From contig MNCI01000596.1 in NCBI GenBank assembly GCA_015680685.1, positions 293,612 through 357,611 of the forward strand: DNA of 64,000 nucleotides, written 5' to 3'. This document shows, piece by piece, positions 47,944 to 59,089 of this stretch (its first letter is position 1; every line of letters begins with the position of its first letter). The translations under genes and the position numbers were made by a program. The notes under the pieces were generated by a model. It was not told the DNA's origin and did not search any database. It was given only the letters and a program-made list of their open reading frames with translations. The DNA comes from Gnetum montanum (Eukaryota; Streptophyta; Gnetopsida; Gnetales; Gnetaceae).

Positions 47944-49520
47944 GTGGCTTCTTCTTCTCATAGGTGTAAGGATGTCAAACCACAAGTTCCATAGGAGTGC
48001 AAAGTGATATATACTCATCCAAATGAGTATGTGCTAGAATTCACCTTCATCCTACACCAATATGAGCAGTTGTGATGACGTGATATGGAGGGCAACATAG
48101 TCTTTCCCCCTGATCGATCTATGCCTAGGATGTTATTTCAAACTATAAAGAAGTTGGGCATTCCATATCTTCATGAGGAATACATTGTGAATGGTTATGA
48201 CACTCAGGACTACCATCCCACTAAAACACAATGCAAGTAAGATCAACATTGGGAGGAGCACCATGAGGCTATGAAGGGGAAACATTTCACTAATCCCTTG
48301 TTCCTACTAGATCAAGATGACAATGAGGATCATCCCTTTGAAGTTTCTCAACATGAAGATTCTCCACCCCCTNNNNNNNNNNNNNNNNNNNNNNNNNNNN
48401 NNNNNNNNNNNNNNNNNNNNNNNNNNNNNNNNNNNNNNNNNNNNNNNNNNNNNNNNNNNNNNNNNNNNNNNNNNNNNNNNNNNNNNNNNNNNNNNNNNNN
48501 NNNNNNNNNNNNNNNNNNNNNNNNNNNTCATCAATGCAATGATGATGATGAACCTCTATTAGAAACTTGAAGCATGCTCAACATTGCAAAGGTAGTAAAG
48601 ATCCCAACCAGGCATGTGAACGATAGTAGGATTAAGCGCTTAGACATGAATAATGTCCTAATATTTGAGGAGGGATACAAATCTAATCTCGAAACACATC
48701 TACAAGATTTCCATGATGCTTGTGTCTTATAAAACATTGAAAATGATTGGTAGAAGCTCAAGATTTTTCCTAGGACACTCATCAATAAAGCAGAAAGCTA
48801 GTACCAATCCTTGGAATTGGAATCCATTCATCCATGGAGTACCATGTTAGAACTGTTTAATGATAAATATTAGACATACTCCAGAGTGTCCAACCTAAGA
48901 AGAAAAATCCAAGGCTAGAAACAAGGAACACATGAACCCTTGGATGCTACCATGGGAAAATATTATTCTCTCTTAAATTGATACCCTAGCCATGGATATT
49001 CTCAAAGGAAGCAACTCCACCACATCATAGATGGGATCAAAGCTAAAACTAGAAGAACTCTTAGGGTTTATGCCCAAGGAAGAATGTTTGAATTAAGAGC
49101 TCATCAAATCCAAAGGTTGATTAAGTAGGTAGCCAAAGAGGAAGAAGAGCTACATGAAATGGAAAGTGTAGAAGACTATAATCAAGATCCTTCCATCAAG
49201 AAAAGGAAGGTTTGATTTTTTGATGAGGAGGAGTCATGACTTGATGAAGTGGTGAATAGGAAAACCTTGCTTATTCAAAAATAAATTTTTGACATTTTAG
49301 TAAAGGTTGATAAATTATGGGGCTCTTTGAATGAGAAGTTCCAAACTACTATGAAAACTTCTGAGGCATTAAAAGAACAGAATAGTGATCATGAACACAG
49401 GAGATGAAAAGAAGCTGAACATGCCTAAGGGCAAGGCTACTACTATAGAGGAAGTTGTGGAGATAGACTCTAAAGATGATACTGGTTATGACATCTGGTA
49501 ATATGAACATCTAAAGGGAT
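47944..49520 (+). pseudogene. gag of AT-4
   Basis: By colinearity with AT-2 the start codon is at 47944, where it now reads GTG. KHFTNPLFLLDQDDNED follows at 48277-48330, then the N gap. After the gap, in shifting frames, come the capsid core (KAESYQSLELESIHPW, TMLELFND, LRRKIQG; about 48780-48915), an EEEELHEMESVEDYN segment (about 49137-49185) and a decayed CCHC knuckle near 49490. Confidence 0.75.
48373..48527. other. assembly gap (N) inside the AT-4 gag
   Basis: A run of undetermined bases. AT-2 has an Asp/Ser/Lys-rich low-complexity stretch at the matching place. A single N is also at 63036. Confidence 0.95.
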
Positions 49521-50230
49521 GTTTCCTTATAGCGTCACACTTACAAGCGTCTAGGATGTACACATTGAATCCATGACTAGCAAGGAGGCAAGCACCCAAA
49601 CAATTGTCTTATCCTCAAGGCAATCCCAGGTAGTTCCATTAGCACCAGCAAGATTATTATCCAAGTGGAGCTACACCACAACCATATGAGCAATGCAAAC
49701 AATGGCACTAACCATAATCATGGGAAATGTCACTGCCAAGGCAACAATACCCTTATAGGCAACCAGATCCACATAGGTACTATGTTTAGCAACTTGTTTC
49801 TCCAAGAAGTTTCATAAGCCATGCCTCATGTTAGCATCACTATTACCCTCTAAAGTACCACCAAACACATTCACCATCCACTCAAGGAGAGAACCCATAT
49901 CCATACCACCCTCTACATCTATCTACCCACATCCCTCCACCCTCTACCCAGTTACCTCATGCTCTATCTATGCAAGGTAAAATTCCTCCATAGACATAAC
50001 AACAAAATGCCACAAGGGCTATACATTCACATCCAGTCTTTTAGCCATGTGGTTCAGAAAATCGATCCATGAAGCGACCTTTCTTCTGACCCAGTAGTCC
50101 TCCTACTTCCTCACAACCTCTTATAGCTATCTACCTTGCATCTCCAACACCCTCATCCTATGCATCAAACACCTTCAAGTGTCCTTCAAACCAAATGCAG
50201 CTTTAGATTTACACTATGATGTTAACTCAT
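49521..50230 (+). other. gag-protease linker of AT-4
   Basis: Gln/Pro/Tyr-rich coding remnant (YPYRQPDPHRYYV at about 49750-49790, HPLHLSTHIPPPSTQ at about 49905-49950). It is colinear with the linkers of AT-2 and AT-3 and has no enzymatic motif. Confidence 0.55.
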
Positions 50231-50780
50231 GTTGTTTCTAATTGGATCAAGGATGGCAATCTTCCCACAAAAAGATCTAATCTAAGAAGTCCACTCATTT
50301 ACTTGTAGATCGCTGAACATGAGCCATGCAAGGCTCTTCTTGGTTCTAGTTCCAAAGTAAATCTCATCTCCCATGACATGTACAAACCCTGGAACCTACC
50401 ACCTCTCAAGAAGAGCAACATTCATTTAGAATTGGTAGACAAATCAATCACTATTCCTTTAGGATTAGTAGAGGACATTGTGACCATAGTTTGTGGGTGG
50501 TCCCATCCTACTGATTTTCTAGTGATCAAGGTTGAGAATTGCAAAGGTGAATTCCCCATCATTATGGGAAGATCTTGGTTAAGCATGGTTGATGCATGAA
50601 TGGGCATAAGAGATCTCTCCTTGGAAATGTCCAAGGAAAATGAATTTGGAAGGTTGAAGAAGAAGCATATTCCATGCATCACGTACAACAATAACGGGTA
50701 CAATTGCATGCAAAAGATTTGATCCATCAAAAGTACATACATTAAAGCATGTAATTAGTGTGTACAAGAAATAGATATTC
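50231..50780 (+). pseudogene. aspartic protease of AT-4
   Basis: At about 50325-50360 the frame reads KALLGSSSKVNLI, where AT-2 keeps LLDFGSSVNLI. The catalytic Asp is lost. The second half, FLVIKVENCKGEFPIIMGRS (50514-50575), is open and matches AT-2. Confidence 0.75.
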
Positions 50781-51010
50781 AAAGGTATCTGTACATAGCA
50801 ACCAGAAAATAGGAGGACACCCAATGGCTGATAATTAACTTAGAAAGGATTACATTATGCATGAAACCAACTGAGAGCCTAACATGTATTTATGTTAAAA
50901 GCATGGATGAACTTAAGCAAGTTCATCACCAACTCTCTAATGATGAAGATGATGATACCTGTTGGGGAGAGTTGGAAATGCCTAATAACTTCAAGTAGAA
51001 GCCCATAGAG

Positions 51011-51800
51011 TTGAAAACTCTACCAACTAGCATGGAGTATGCATTCTTAAACAATGGTAAGCTAGTCATAATCAATGCCAAAATTGATCCTGAACAAAAA
51101 GAAAAGTTGTTAAAGGTGATTAAAAAATGGCCAATAGCCTTTACTTGGCCATATCTTGAGCTAACTAGAATCGATCTAAGGATATGCCAACATTGTGTTT
51201 ACACCAATCTAACCATGAATCCAAGGAGATAGCCACAGAGACAGCTGAACCCCAAATTGAAGCAAATTGTCAAGGAGGAAGTAGAGCAAATCCTCAAGGT
51301 TGGGTTCATCTATCCCATAATAGATAGTGAGTGGGTTAGCCCACTCATAATTATGCTAAAGAAAGGTGGCAAGTGGTGGGTTTGCATTAAATTTAGGTTG
51401 TTGAACATGGAATCATTTAAAAATCATTTTTCATTGTCATTTTTGGACCAAGTGTTGGACACTATCTTTAGGAATTACTATTATTGCTTCTTAGATGGTT
51501 ATAGTGGATATAACCAAATCCACATTACACTAGAAGATCAAGATAAGGCAACATTCATGAGTCACTAGGGGATTTTTGCATATTGTAAGATGTCATTCAG
51601 TCTATGCAATGCCCCTACAACATTTCAACACCTAGTCCTTAGCATCTTTCAAAAATAGATTGGTAATGGTGTAGAAGTCTTCATGGATGACTTCTCCACC
51701 TATGGAGTTATGTTTGAGTAAGCCTTGGAATACCTTGAGCAAGTACTAAAAGGATGTGTGTAGAAATAAATCTATGGATTCATTAGTAGAAGAGTAATTT
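51011..51800 (+). pseudogene. reverse transcriptase of AT-4
   Basis: Two open pieces, 51011-51232 and 51257-51568, carry SMEYAFLNNGKLVIINAK, VKEEVEQILKVGFIYPI, SEWVSPLIIMLKK, then YYCFLDGYSGYNQIHI and EDQDKATFM. After a stop the frame continues MSFSLCNAPTTFQHL and EVFMDDFSTYG, the intact FMDD catalytic box of the family, at about 51678-51710. The order and motifs are those of Athila RT. At least three stops inactivate it. Confidence 0.88.
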
Positions 51801-51849
51801 CATGGTCCAAGATGACATTGTATTGGGGCACCGAATTTCATGAGAAGGG

Positions 51850-52460
51850 ATTGAGGTAGACCCTAAGAAGATAAGGGTCATCCAAGGAATAACACACAAA
51901 CTAGAGATAGTTAAATATGTTCGATCATTTTTTGGACATACTAGCTACTACCATTGTTTCATAGAGCATTTCTCTAAGATTGCCAAGCCATTGGTCAAGG
52001 TTACGAAGAAAGATGATTCGTTCATTTGGACCAAGGAGTGAAAACATGCATTCTAACAATTGAATAAAAAACTTATAGAAACTCCAATTCTACAAGCACC
52101 AAACTAGTCTAGACTATTTCACATAATGACAGATGTCTCTAATTATTCCTTGGAAGTGGTGCTTACATAGTTGGATGATAAAAAACATCCATATTACATC
52201 CACCATGTGAGCCAAAGCATTGTGGGTGCACAATTGAATTACGCCTCCATAGAAAAAGAATTAATGGCAATGGTGGATGCTCTAGAAAAGTTTAGGCACT
52301 ATGTGCTTGGTTATAAGGTGTTTATGCACATAGACCATAGTGCCATCTACTTCCTGATGAACAAGTTGACATTGATTCCCTGTATCATACGATGGCTCGT
52401 GATCTTGTAGGAATTTGATCTCACAATGGTAGATTGAAAAGGAACTGAGAATGTGGTTGC
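51850..52460 (+). pseudogene. RNase H of AT-4
   Basis: IEVDPKKIRVIQGI (thumb) is followed by a connection region and an RNase H stretch with YYIHHVSQSIVGAQLNYA, then EKELMAMVDALEKFRHYV and VFMHIDHSAIYFLMN (52171-52410 open). The DxDxS first motif is present only as MTDVSNYSLEV. It removes RNA from RNA-DNA hybrids during reverse transcription. Only one RNase H is present, unlike the Tat pol. Confidence 0.85.
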
Positions 52461-53890
52461 TAACCACCTCTCCCAATTAAGATGGGATAACAAAGAGGAG
52501 GAGAGCCTACTTTCTGATCAATTTCTAGATGAACTCCTCTTTATAGAAGTAATCAATGACCAAGTTCCCATAGAACCAACATGGTACAATGGCATCCTCA
52601 CCTATCTTCTGACTCAAGAGATACCATAAGATCTTGACTTTAGAAAGAAGTAAAAATTTCTTCATCAGGCCAAATATTTCATGGAAATCAATGGACACCT
52701 TTACAAGGTGTGTGCCAATGGCCTAGTTTGTTGGTGTGTCCTTGATGCAAATCAACTATGAATTCTTCAGGATACTCATGAAGGCCCCTATGGAGGCCAC
52801 TATGTAGGGAGACACACAAGCATAAAAATCTTAATGGCAGGATACTATTGGCCTATAATCTTCAGGGGTTCCCAAAAATTTATCCAATCTTGTGAACATT
52901 TTCAATGAGATGATGGGATGATTGTATGAAATGAAGGTCTTCAACAGTGGATTCAACCACTAGGTCCTTTTGACATATGGGGCATTAACTTCATGGATCC
53001 CATCACACCCATGTCCAATGGATAGGCATACATTATTGTAGTGGTCGAATTCTACACAAAGTGGGTAGAAGCAGTAGTCATTACTAATTGTACATCATCC
53101 ACTACTGCTACATTTATACAACAAAATGTTGTAAATAGGTTTGAGGTGCTACATGCATTAATTTCTAACAACGGAACTTATTTCACAAGTGTCACTTTTA
53201 GAAAGTTGATGCAATGTTTGGGAGTCAAACATAAATTAATAACACCCTATTACCTTCCAAGCCAATGATCAAGCAGAGGTAACTAACCATGAGATCACAA
53301 AAATCCTAACATGAACCATTAGCAAATATAGGAAAGATTAAAGTACAAAACTCAATGATGCCCTTTGGGCTTACCGCTCAGCATGAAAACTTCCTATTGG
53401 TTACTTTTCCTACGAGCTAGTGTACGAAAAACATCCAATGCTCTCGATTCAATCCGAGCTTCGTACACTCTCAATAGCCTATGATCTAAATCTTGACCTA
53501 AGTCTAGCACAAAAAGACAAATTGATCAATCTCAATGTGATAGATGAAAATTGATTGGTGGCCCCATCTTTGAATGAGATGCACAAGGCATTTAACAAGC
53601 AATGTCATGACCTAGGAATACAAAAGGTAAAACTTCAACTAGGAGATAAGGTTCTCTATTGGAATCCTACACATGTACCCTAGAAGACTAAATTCCAAAT
53701 GTTGTGGGAGGGACCTTATATAATTGATCAAATCCTTCCTTATAGGGTCATGTTAATTTACAAACCTAAGAGCCCAAATAAAAAGTAGTTGATCAACATC
53801 CAACAAGTGAAACCTTTCCTAAAACCAAGACAAGCCAATGCAACTACCACCTCAACGAATGGACAACTACATTCAATTTTTTGGATCTCC
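52461..53890 (+). pseudogene. integrase of AT-4
   Basis: A linker ends in PTWYNGILTYLLTQ. The zinc domain has HEGPYGGHYVGRH but SCEHFQ in place of C..C, so one Cys is lost. The core has FDIWGINFMDPI (Asp kept) and VVEFYTKWVEAV, then LISNNGTYFTS, where the second Asp is read as Asn. GVKHKLITPYYLPSQ ends at a stop. The tail reaches LGDKVLYWNPTH-like residues at about 53640 and NNPYGF near 53930. Confidence 0.85.
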
Positions 53891-53900
53891 TCCTTCTAGC

Positions 53901-53920
53901 TTAGTCATGGGGGAGATGGG
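53901..53920 (+). promoter_or_regulatory. PPT-like motif at the end of AT-4 pol
   Basis: ttagtcatgggggagatggg shares its first 13 bases with the PPT at 59075. It is matched in AT-2 at 24001-24014 and in AT-3 at 29327-29341. Confidence 0.6.
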
Positions 53921-55430
53921 CATCCATGCTAATAATCCATATGGCTTCTTAGTTTTTCGATTTTTTTTTTACATTTTGGATTTTACAAGTTATTTATTTT
54001 ACAAATTTTTTATTTTCAATTTCTTTCATTTTTCGCCATTTTTTGTTTTGCACCATCATTATTATATTTAAGCCTTTCTTGATTATTTTACACTTCCTTA
54101 TATCTGTTACCTTGTTTTTTTTTTGAGTGTGAATTTTCATCATTTTTGCTAATAAAAGTGCTTTATTACCATAGGGCATAGTGCCACTATTGTTGTTTAC
54201 TAATGATGGCTTATGCTTAATGTTGTGATTATCAATGTTAGGTTTCTATTCTTAAATTCTAATGTATGATGACTATGGCATGATTTATTTTTCATGGAAT
54301 AAGTAGTGAGTCCACATCATCCGCCCATCCAATAAACTCTATGGTTTTCCTTGTTCTAGGAATTTGGGATCCCTTCCATTAAAGAAACTTTTAATCAATT
54401 GGTGACCTTGGTAGTTCTAGAATTAGGAAGGATTCAAAGGTTTGTAGAGGATGTGACTTCAAAGGGACTCAATACTCTGTGTATTCTTCTACTTGCTTGA
54501 GTGCCTAAGTGTTTTTCATGAACTTCATACCATTCCATTTCAACCACTTCAAAAAGTTAAATAAAGTATTTGCATGGTGTAGTTCCCATCCAAAAATTCA
54601 AAAAAAAACATGATGGGAATTCAAAGAACACCCCTTAGACAAATAAACAGGCTACAAGAATTGGTTATGAGACTAGAAAGACATGCACCCATGCATGAAA
54701 GTCCCCTCTAACTAAGGTCCTCTCTCACTTCCTACTTCTCTTTTCTTAGAGTGGTTGTTTTGTGGAAGTACTCATGTCTCGAGGAGGTGGATTGATCTTA
54801 GAGTGGTGACCCGAAGTCACTAAAAGTAGTTGGTTTTAGTCTGGACTAACAATAAATCATCTCAGGTTATTTTAAACACAAACTCCATAGGGAACTTCTT
54901 ATGACCTCAATTTGGAATTCCATTCCACCTTCTCCATTATCCACCCATGCTACCACACCTCACCTCATTACCATGTTATATATTATGCTTTATGTCTTAG
55001 TTTTATGTGTTTGAATTCTTGGATAGATTCTTTTTTGTTACTCCTTAAGTTTTCATGACCATTAATCAACTATGGGGCCCACAAACTCTTTATTTGAGGT
55101 TATGCAAGGGCAACAAGGGCATGAGCTTAATATGGGGAGGACCCACTTGCATATCTCTTGGTTTGGTTAGTTAAGTTCCTTACCTTAGACATTGCTACAA
55201 TCCTATCTTTCACATATTCCATTGTGAAAATCACTGTGTGCTCCTTGATCTCTCATTTTCCACCCTCTTTCTTCATTTTCTTAAATTTCTTAATTTTTAG
55301 GACTTCAACACCCTATTCTCATATTTTCATCATGTTCATGGCTATTTGGACTTCCATTTGACCCTAATTTCATTCAAAATCTCTTTGTAATTTTTAAGTT
55401 TTGACCAAGTCAACGAAAGTCAATGGTGGT
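53921..55430 (+). other. pol-ORF3 spacer of AT-4
   Basis: T-rich at first, then mixed. It is colinear with the spacers of AT-2 and AT-3, so it is an old part of the family and not a later insertion. No supported gene. Confidence 0.6.
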
Positions 55431-55434
55431 TAAT

Positions 55435-55954
55435 AGCTACATCGACGAGGCCTTGTTGATGCAGCTAACTACGTCGACTAATCCCCATCAACACAATGCA
55501 AAAATAGTATAAATACCATCAAACACTTTGAATTTTTTACATTTGGTCCATAACACCAAAGGATTTTTTGCAATTTTTAGAGCCCAAAAACCTTCTTGAG
55601 CCTATAACTCTCACACCATTTATCTGAATCATCTTATTCTTTGATCCTACAGTTACCAGAGGTAAGATCTTAGTCATGGGGGTAGAAAACCTCAAGGTTT
55701 TGATGATAATTTTTTTGAAACTTTTTCTAACTCCTCTAAAGGATTAAGATATAAAATTCTATTAAATCATTAATTCTTGATAATTTAACCCTTCTAGCAA
55801 CTTTAATAAACCAAATATTAAATTAATAACTAAATACTTAATTCATCAAGCCATAATCACACCTTATCCAAGTGTAACATGCCTAAGAAATAAGGTGTTT
55901 CAGTCATTGTGAGTTACATAATATTTGCTAACCCGTTGTTATGTGTGATTATAG
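55435..55954 (+). promoter_or_regulatory. internal promoter/leader-like module before ORF3 of AT-4
   Basis: It contains U3-like repeats (acatcgacgaggccttgttg, 55439-55458; then tacgtcgac, 55471-55479), a TATA box (agtataaatac, 55508-55518), about 140 nt of leader, a donor-like agaggtaagat near 55658-55668, the PPT-like ttagtcatgggggta (55670-55684), and an acceptor-like gtgattatag ending at 55954, immediately before the ORF3 ATG (55955). The LTR's own TATA sits at the same side of similar repeats. Confidence 0.55.
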
Positions 55955-58870
55955 ATGGCACCAAGATCAAAGAGACCACAGCAGAAAGGACCATCGCAAC
56001 CATGGGAGAAATGACCCAGAGGAGGAAGAGGCTAATAAGAACATGGCCAAGAATAAGCTGAGGCAACCCATGCAATAGGGCCTCTCAAAGATGAGGTTAA
56101 GGTGGAATATATTCAATAGATTTTCAAAGAAAAAGTTTCAAAGATGAGGTCAAGGTGGAATCTATTTGACAAATTCTTGAAGAAAAAGCTACATCTAAAC
56201 ATTCATAGTGAGGTGAGGTGCCAGGCCCTATACCCATATTGGAAGTCACACTTACACAAGACTACCTTAACATAATTGGGAACTATGAATTCCAATGCTT
56301 AGTTCTTCAAGAGCTAAATTTTAGGATGTTCCTTGAATGGGCTCTAGAAGATGTCAAAAATCAACTGCAAGCCTCTCCCATGTGGCTAATCATCACTTCC
56401 TATGGGGAGTGGCATATGGGAGAAATGCATCTCTTTTGGAACACTAGGAAGACAAGAGCTATTGTGAAAATTAAGGATATCCAAGTGTCTTACTTAGTAG
56501 AAACCATTACATAGGCCCCTGGGTTTCCAAAAGTAAGAACATAGTTGGTAGAGTTGTCCATGCAAGTCAATCCCAGAGCAAAGAAGAAGTGGACTCAGGA
56601 GTATTATGAGGTTGATTGCAAGGAGTTTGGCGCACTCACATCGGCAAAGGAAGTTTATTTTAAGATAGTACCCTACCACCTCAATCCAATGGTGAGGCCC
56701 AATAAGGTGATAGCCTTCTCCACCCAAGCATGCACCACTCTAAGCAAAAAATTTCTAGCAAATGTGTCACAGCTAATCTACCTAGAGATAGAGAAGTGCT
56801 TCAAGAAGAATGAACATGGAAGAAAAACCATAACCTTCCCCTGCTAGATCAGAAAATTATGCAAAATGATAGGGATAGTCTGCTACACAAATGATACACT
56901 TAGGCATGCTCCTAATGCTTCATGGACAGAGATGATAAAAGACAAGACACCTACCACAACCATAGAAGAGGAGCAGAAATGACCACCTACTCATGAGCAA
57001 ACACTAGAGGCCCACACTATGGTTGAGTGCATAGTAGCTCTTGCAACAATAGGCAGAGCAGGTAGGAACTAGTGGTGGAGACCCATTTGTGTACAAACTG
57101 ACCATGAGTCACCTCAGAGAAGTGGCTTGCACAATCAACTAGATGAAGGGAGGTGGATTAATGCTATTTGCCTAATGAACGTAGTTTCCTACAAGGTCAA
57201 ATCCAAATGCTCATGAAGTGATGGTGTCTCTCTTAGCATCATTGATTCCTAGAAATCTCTAGGAATGTTGCTTCCTTTTTGGTGCACTTGGATGAGCATG
57301 AGGAGGCAACCATATTGGTGATGCAACACCAAGGGCAAGCGACAGCTACAAAGATCATTGCTAATTGAATCACTAAGGCATTGGATGCACCTACGATTCT
57401 TGAACTAGATGCTTCTGCATTAAGAGATGTGCAAATGTCTGTAGGAATAATCAGCATGACATTAAGTGTAGTCTAGCATGAAGAACTACTATACCAACTA
57501 GTGGGAACCAAGCAATCAATTCTAGATATCTTTAATTTTCTCGATACCATCACTACAACCTAATTAGAGCTACTAGAGGCAAAGGGCAAGTGCCTCATCT
57601 TAGAAGGGAAACTTGAAATAGCTAAAGCACACAATCAACACTTGGTTGCAAAAGTTGCTGAATTGCATGCTCGAATTACCAACCTTATTTTTATCAACCC
57701 TACATTAACATGAGATGAAGCTTTTCAATAGCTTCAAGAATAGCTAAAGTGGATTGAGGGAGAAATGGTTACGACGATCTTTAATCAATCCATAGAAAAA
57801 GCATAAACTCATTCAATAAGGAGGGACTTGATGTAGATGCACCAAGAAAATCAGACCTTGACTGCAAAGAACCATCACCTATGAAATGTTGATGTGAAAA
57901 AACAATAATTAGAAAAATTTGTCCATCAATAGCAAGAGTAGCTCACCAAAGAAAATGTTGAACTAAGGAGATTGATAGTAGAGAATCGTAATCTCTCCAT
58001 GAAGGAGGTATGCACCTTATGCAAGAAATTAGCCATCGAGATTGCCACCTAGAAAAATGAGGCTCTAAAATTCAAAAAAGTAAAAAATCATTACAGAGAC
58101 TAGGTTGGCCTATAGAAAGAGGTGAATGAAAAACATATCCAGCCAGCAAAGGAAAGGGTTAATGAAGCCCTCCAAAAACTCCAACAAGGTAGAGAAATGT
58201 GGCAACCCATCTTTAATGGGATTGATGTCTACAATAAGGTCAAAATTTGCATGAAGGAGTTGCAGATTGAAGAGATGACTTAATAAATGGAGTTGTCCAG
58301 TCTTCACTATGCAAACCTAGTAATACTAACTACTAGATGATCATAGTCTAAGCTTGAAAAATAAGTGGCCAACTTGTACTTATTATACAAGGCCAAGTTC
58401 AGGAATCATAAAGACACTAAGAAAAAACTTGCAATGAGAAATGCTGAACTTGAGGTTCTCAAGGAAAAATTTACTAACCAGAGATCGATCGTAAAGAACC
58501 TAGCCAAAAGAATGAATGACTACCAGGTGCTATAAGACACACCTCAAGCATTCGACATTAAGTGCAAGCAATTCAACACCTAGTTTGTCAATGTTAATGA
58601 GATATTTTTAGTTTTCCCTTCTCCTTGAGATATTCCAATTTCAGCCCACATCAGTGAAGCTATGAGGATTGTGAAAGATCCCAGAGTAAAGAAGAGAAAA
58701 TGAAGGCGTTGCTAGATGCTTCTCACCTTCCACCTAAAGTCACAGTAGTAGTAGGACAACCACAACTACCTCAGCCACCACACATGCTTGAAGCTAGTGA
58801 AGGTCTCTCAGAACCTTGAGTCACCACCACCTAGGACTATCTCACCTTCTCCACCAACTGCATGCCCTCA
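55955..58870 (+). pseudogene. third ORF (ORF3) of AT-4
   Basis: It starts MAPRSKRPQQKG. Open pieces at 56218-56514 and 56545-56847 include FLEWALEDVKNQLQASP and YLEIEKCFKKNEHGRK. With FPC.IRKLCK they match the plant transposon-protein-like domain described for AT-2. From about 57540 onward the product is helical and charged, with heptads and few Pro: LILEGKLEIAKAH, LTKENVELRRLIVEN, LEVLKEKFTNQRSIV. It ends in a Pro-rich tail near 58750-58810. Its place after pol is where Athila elements carry an env-like ORF. I see no signal peptide or membrane anchor. There are more than a dozen stops. Confidence 0.6.
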
Positions 58871-59074
58871 AAGAATGGATTGTCTGATTTTGAAGAATCA
58901 TGTCATGGTGTTCAATTTTATGTTATGAACACATTAACTTTTTGTAATGTTTTGATTCATACATTGGGCACTTAGTATTGTTATGTCTATTTTCTCTTAT
59001 TTTGTTATGTCAAAAATAAATCAATAATCCCATACCTTGCCAATTTTGTAAAGAACTTGAGGATGAGTTATCAC
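58871..59074 (+). other. 3' untranslated tail of AT-4
   Basis: It matches the tails of AT-1 (about 470-610) and AT-2 (18814-19000), including the block ccataccttgccaattttgt and the phrase gatgagtt just before the PPT. Confidence 0.6.
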
Positions 59075-59089
59075 TTAGTCATGGGGGTA
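59075..59089 (+). promoter_or_regulatory. polypurine tract of AT-4
   Basis: ttagtcatgggggta abuts the 3' LTR at 59090. Confidence 0.82.

Noticed and set aside
48271-48570. 99-codon frame across the N run
   Set aside because: The frame is held open by unknown bases; only its start (KHFTNPLF) is real gag.
55435-55520. Remnant of an inserted solo LTR as the source of the U3-like repeats before ORF3
   Set aside because: No LTR ends, R/U5 or target duplication surround it, and AT-2 has the same module at the same place, so it was in the common ancestor.
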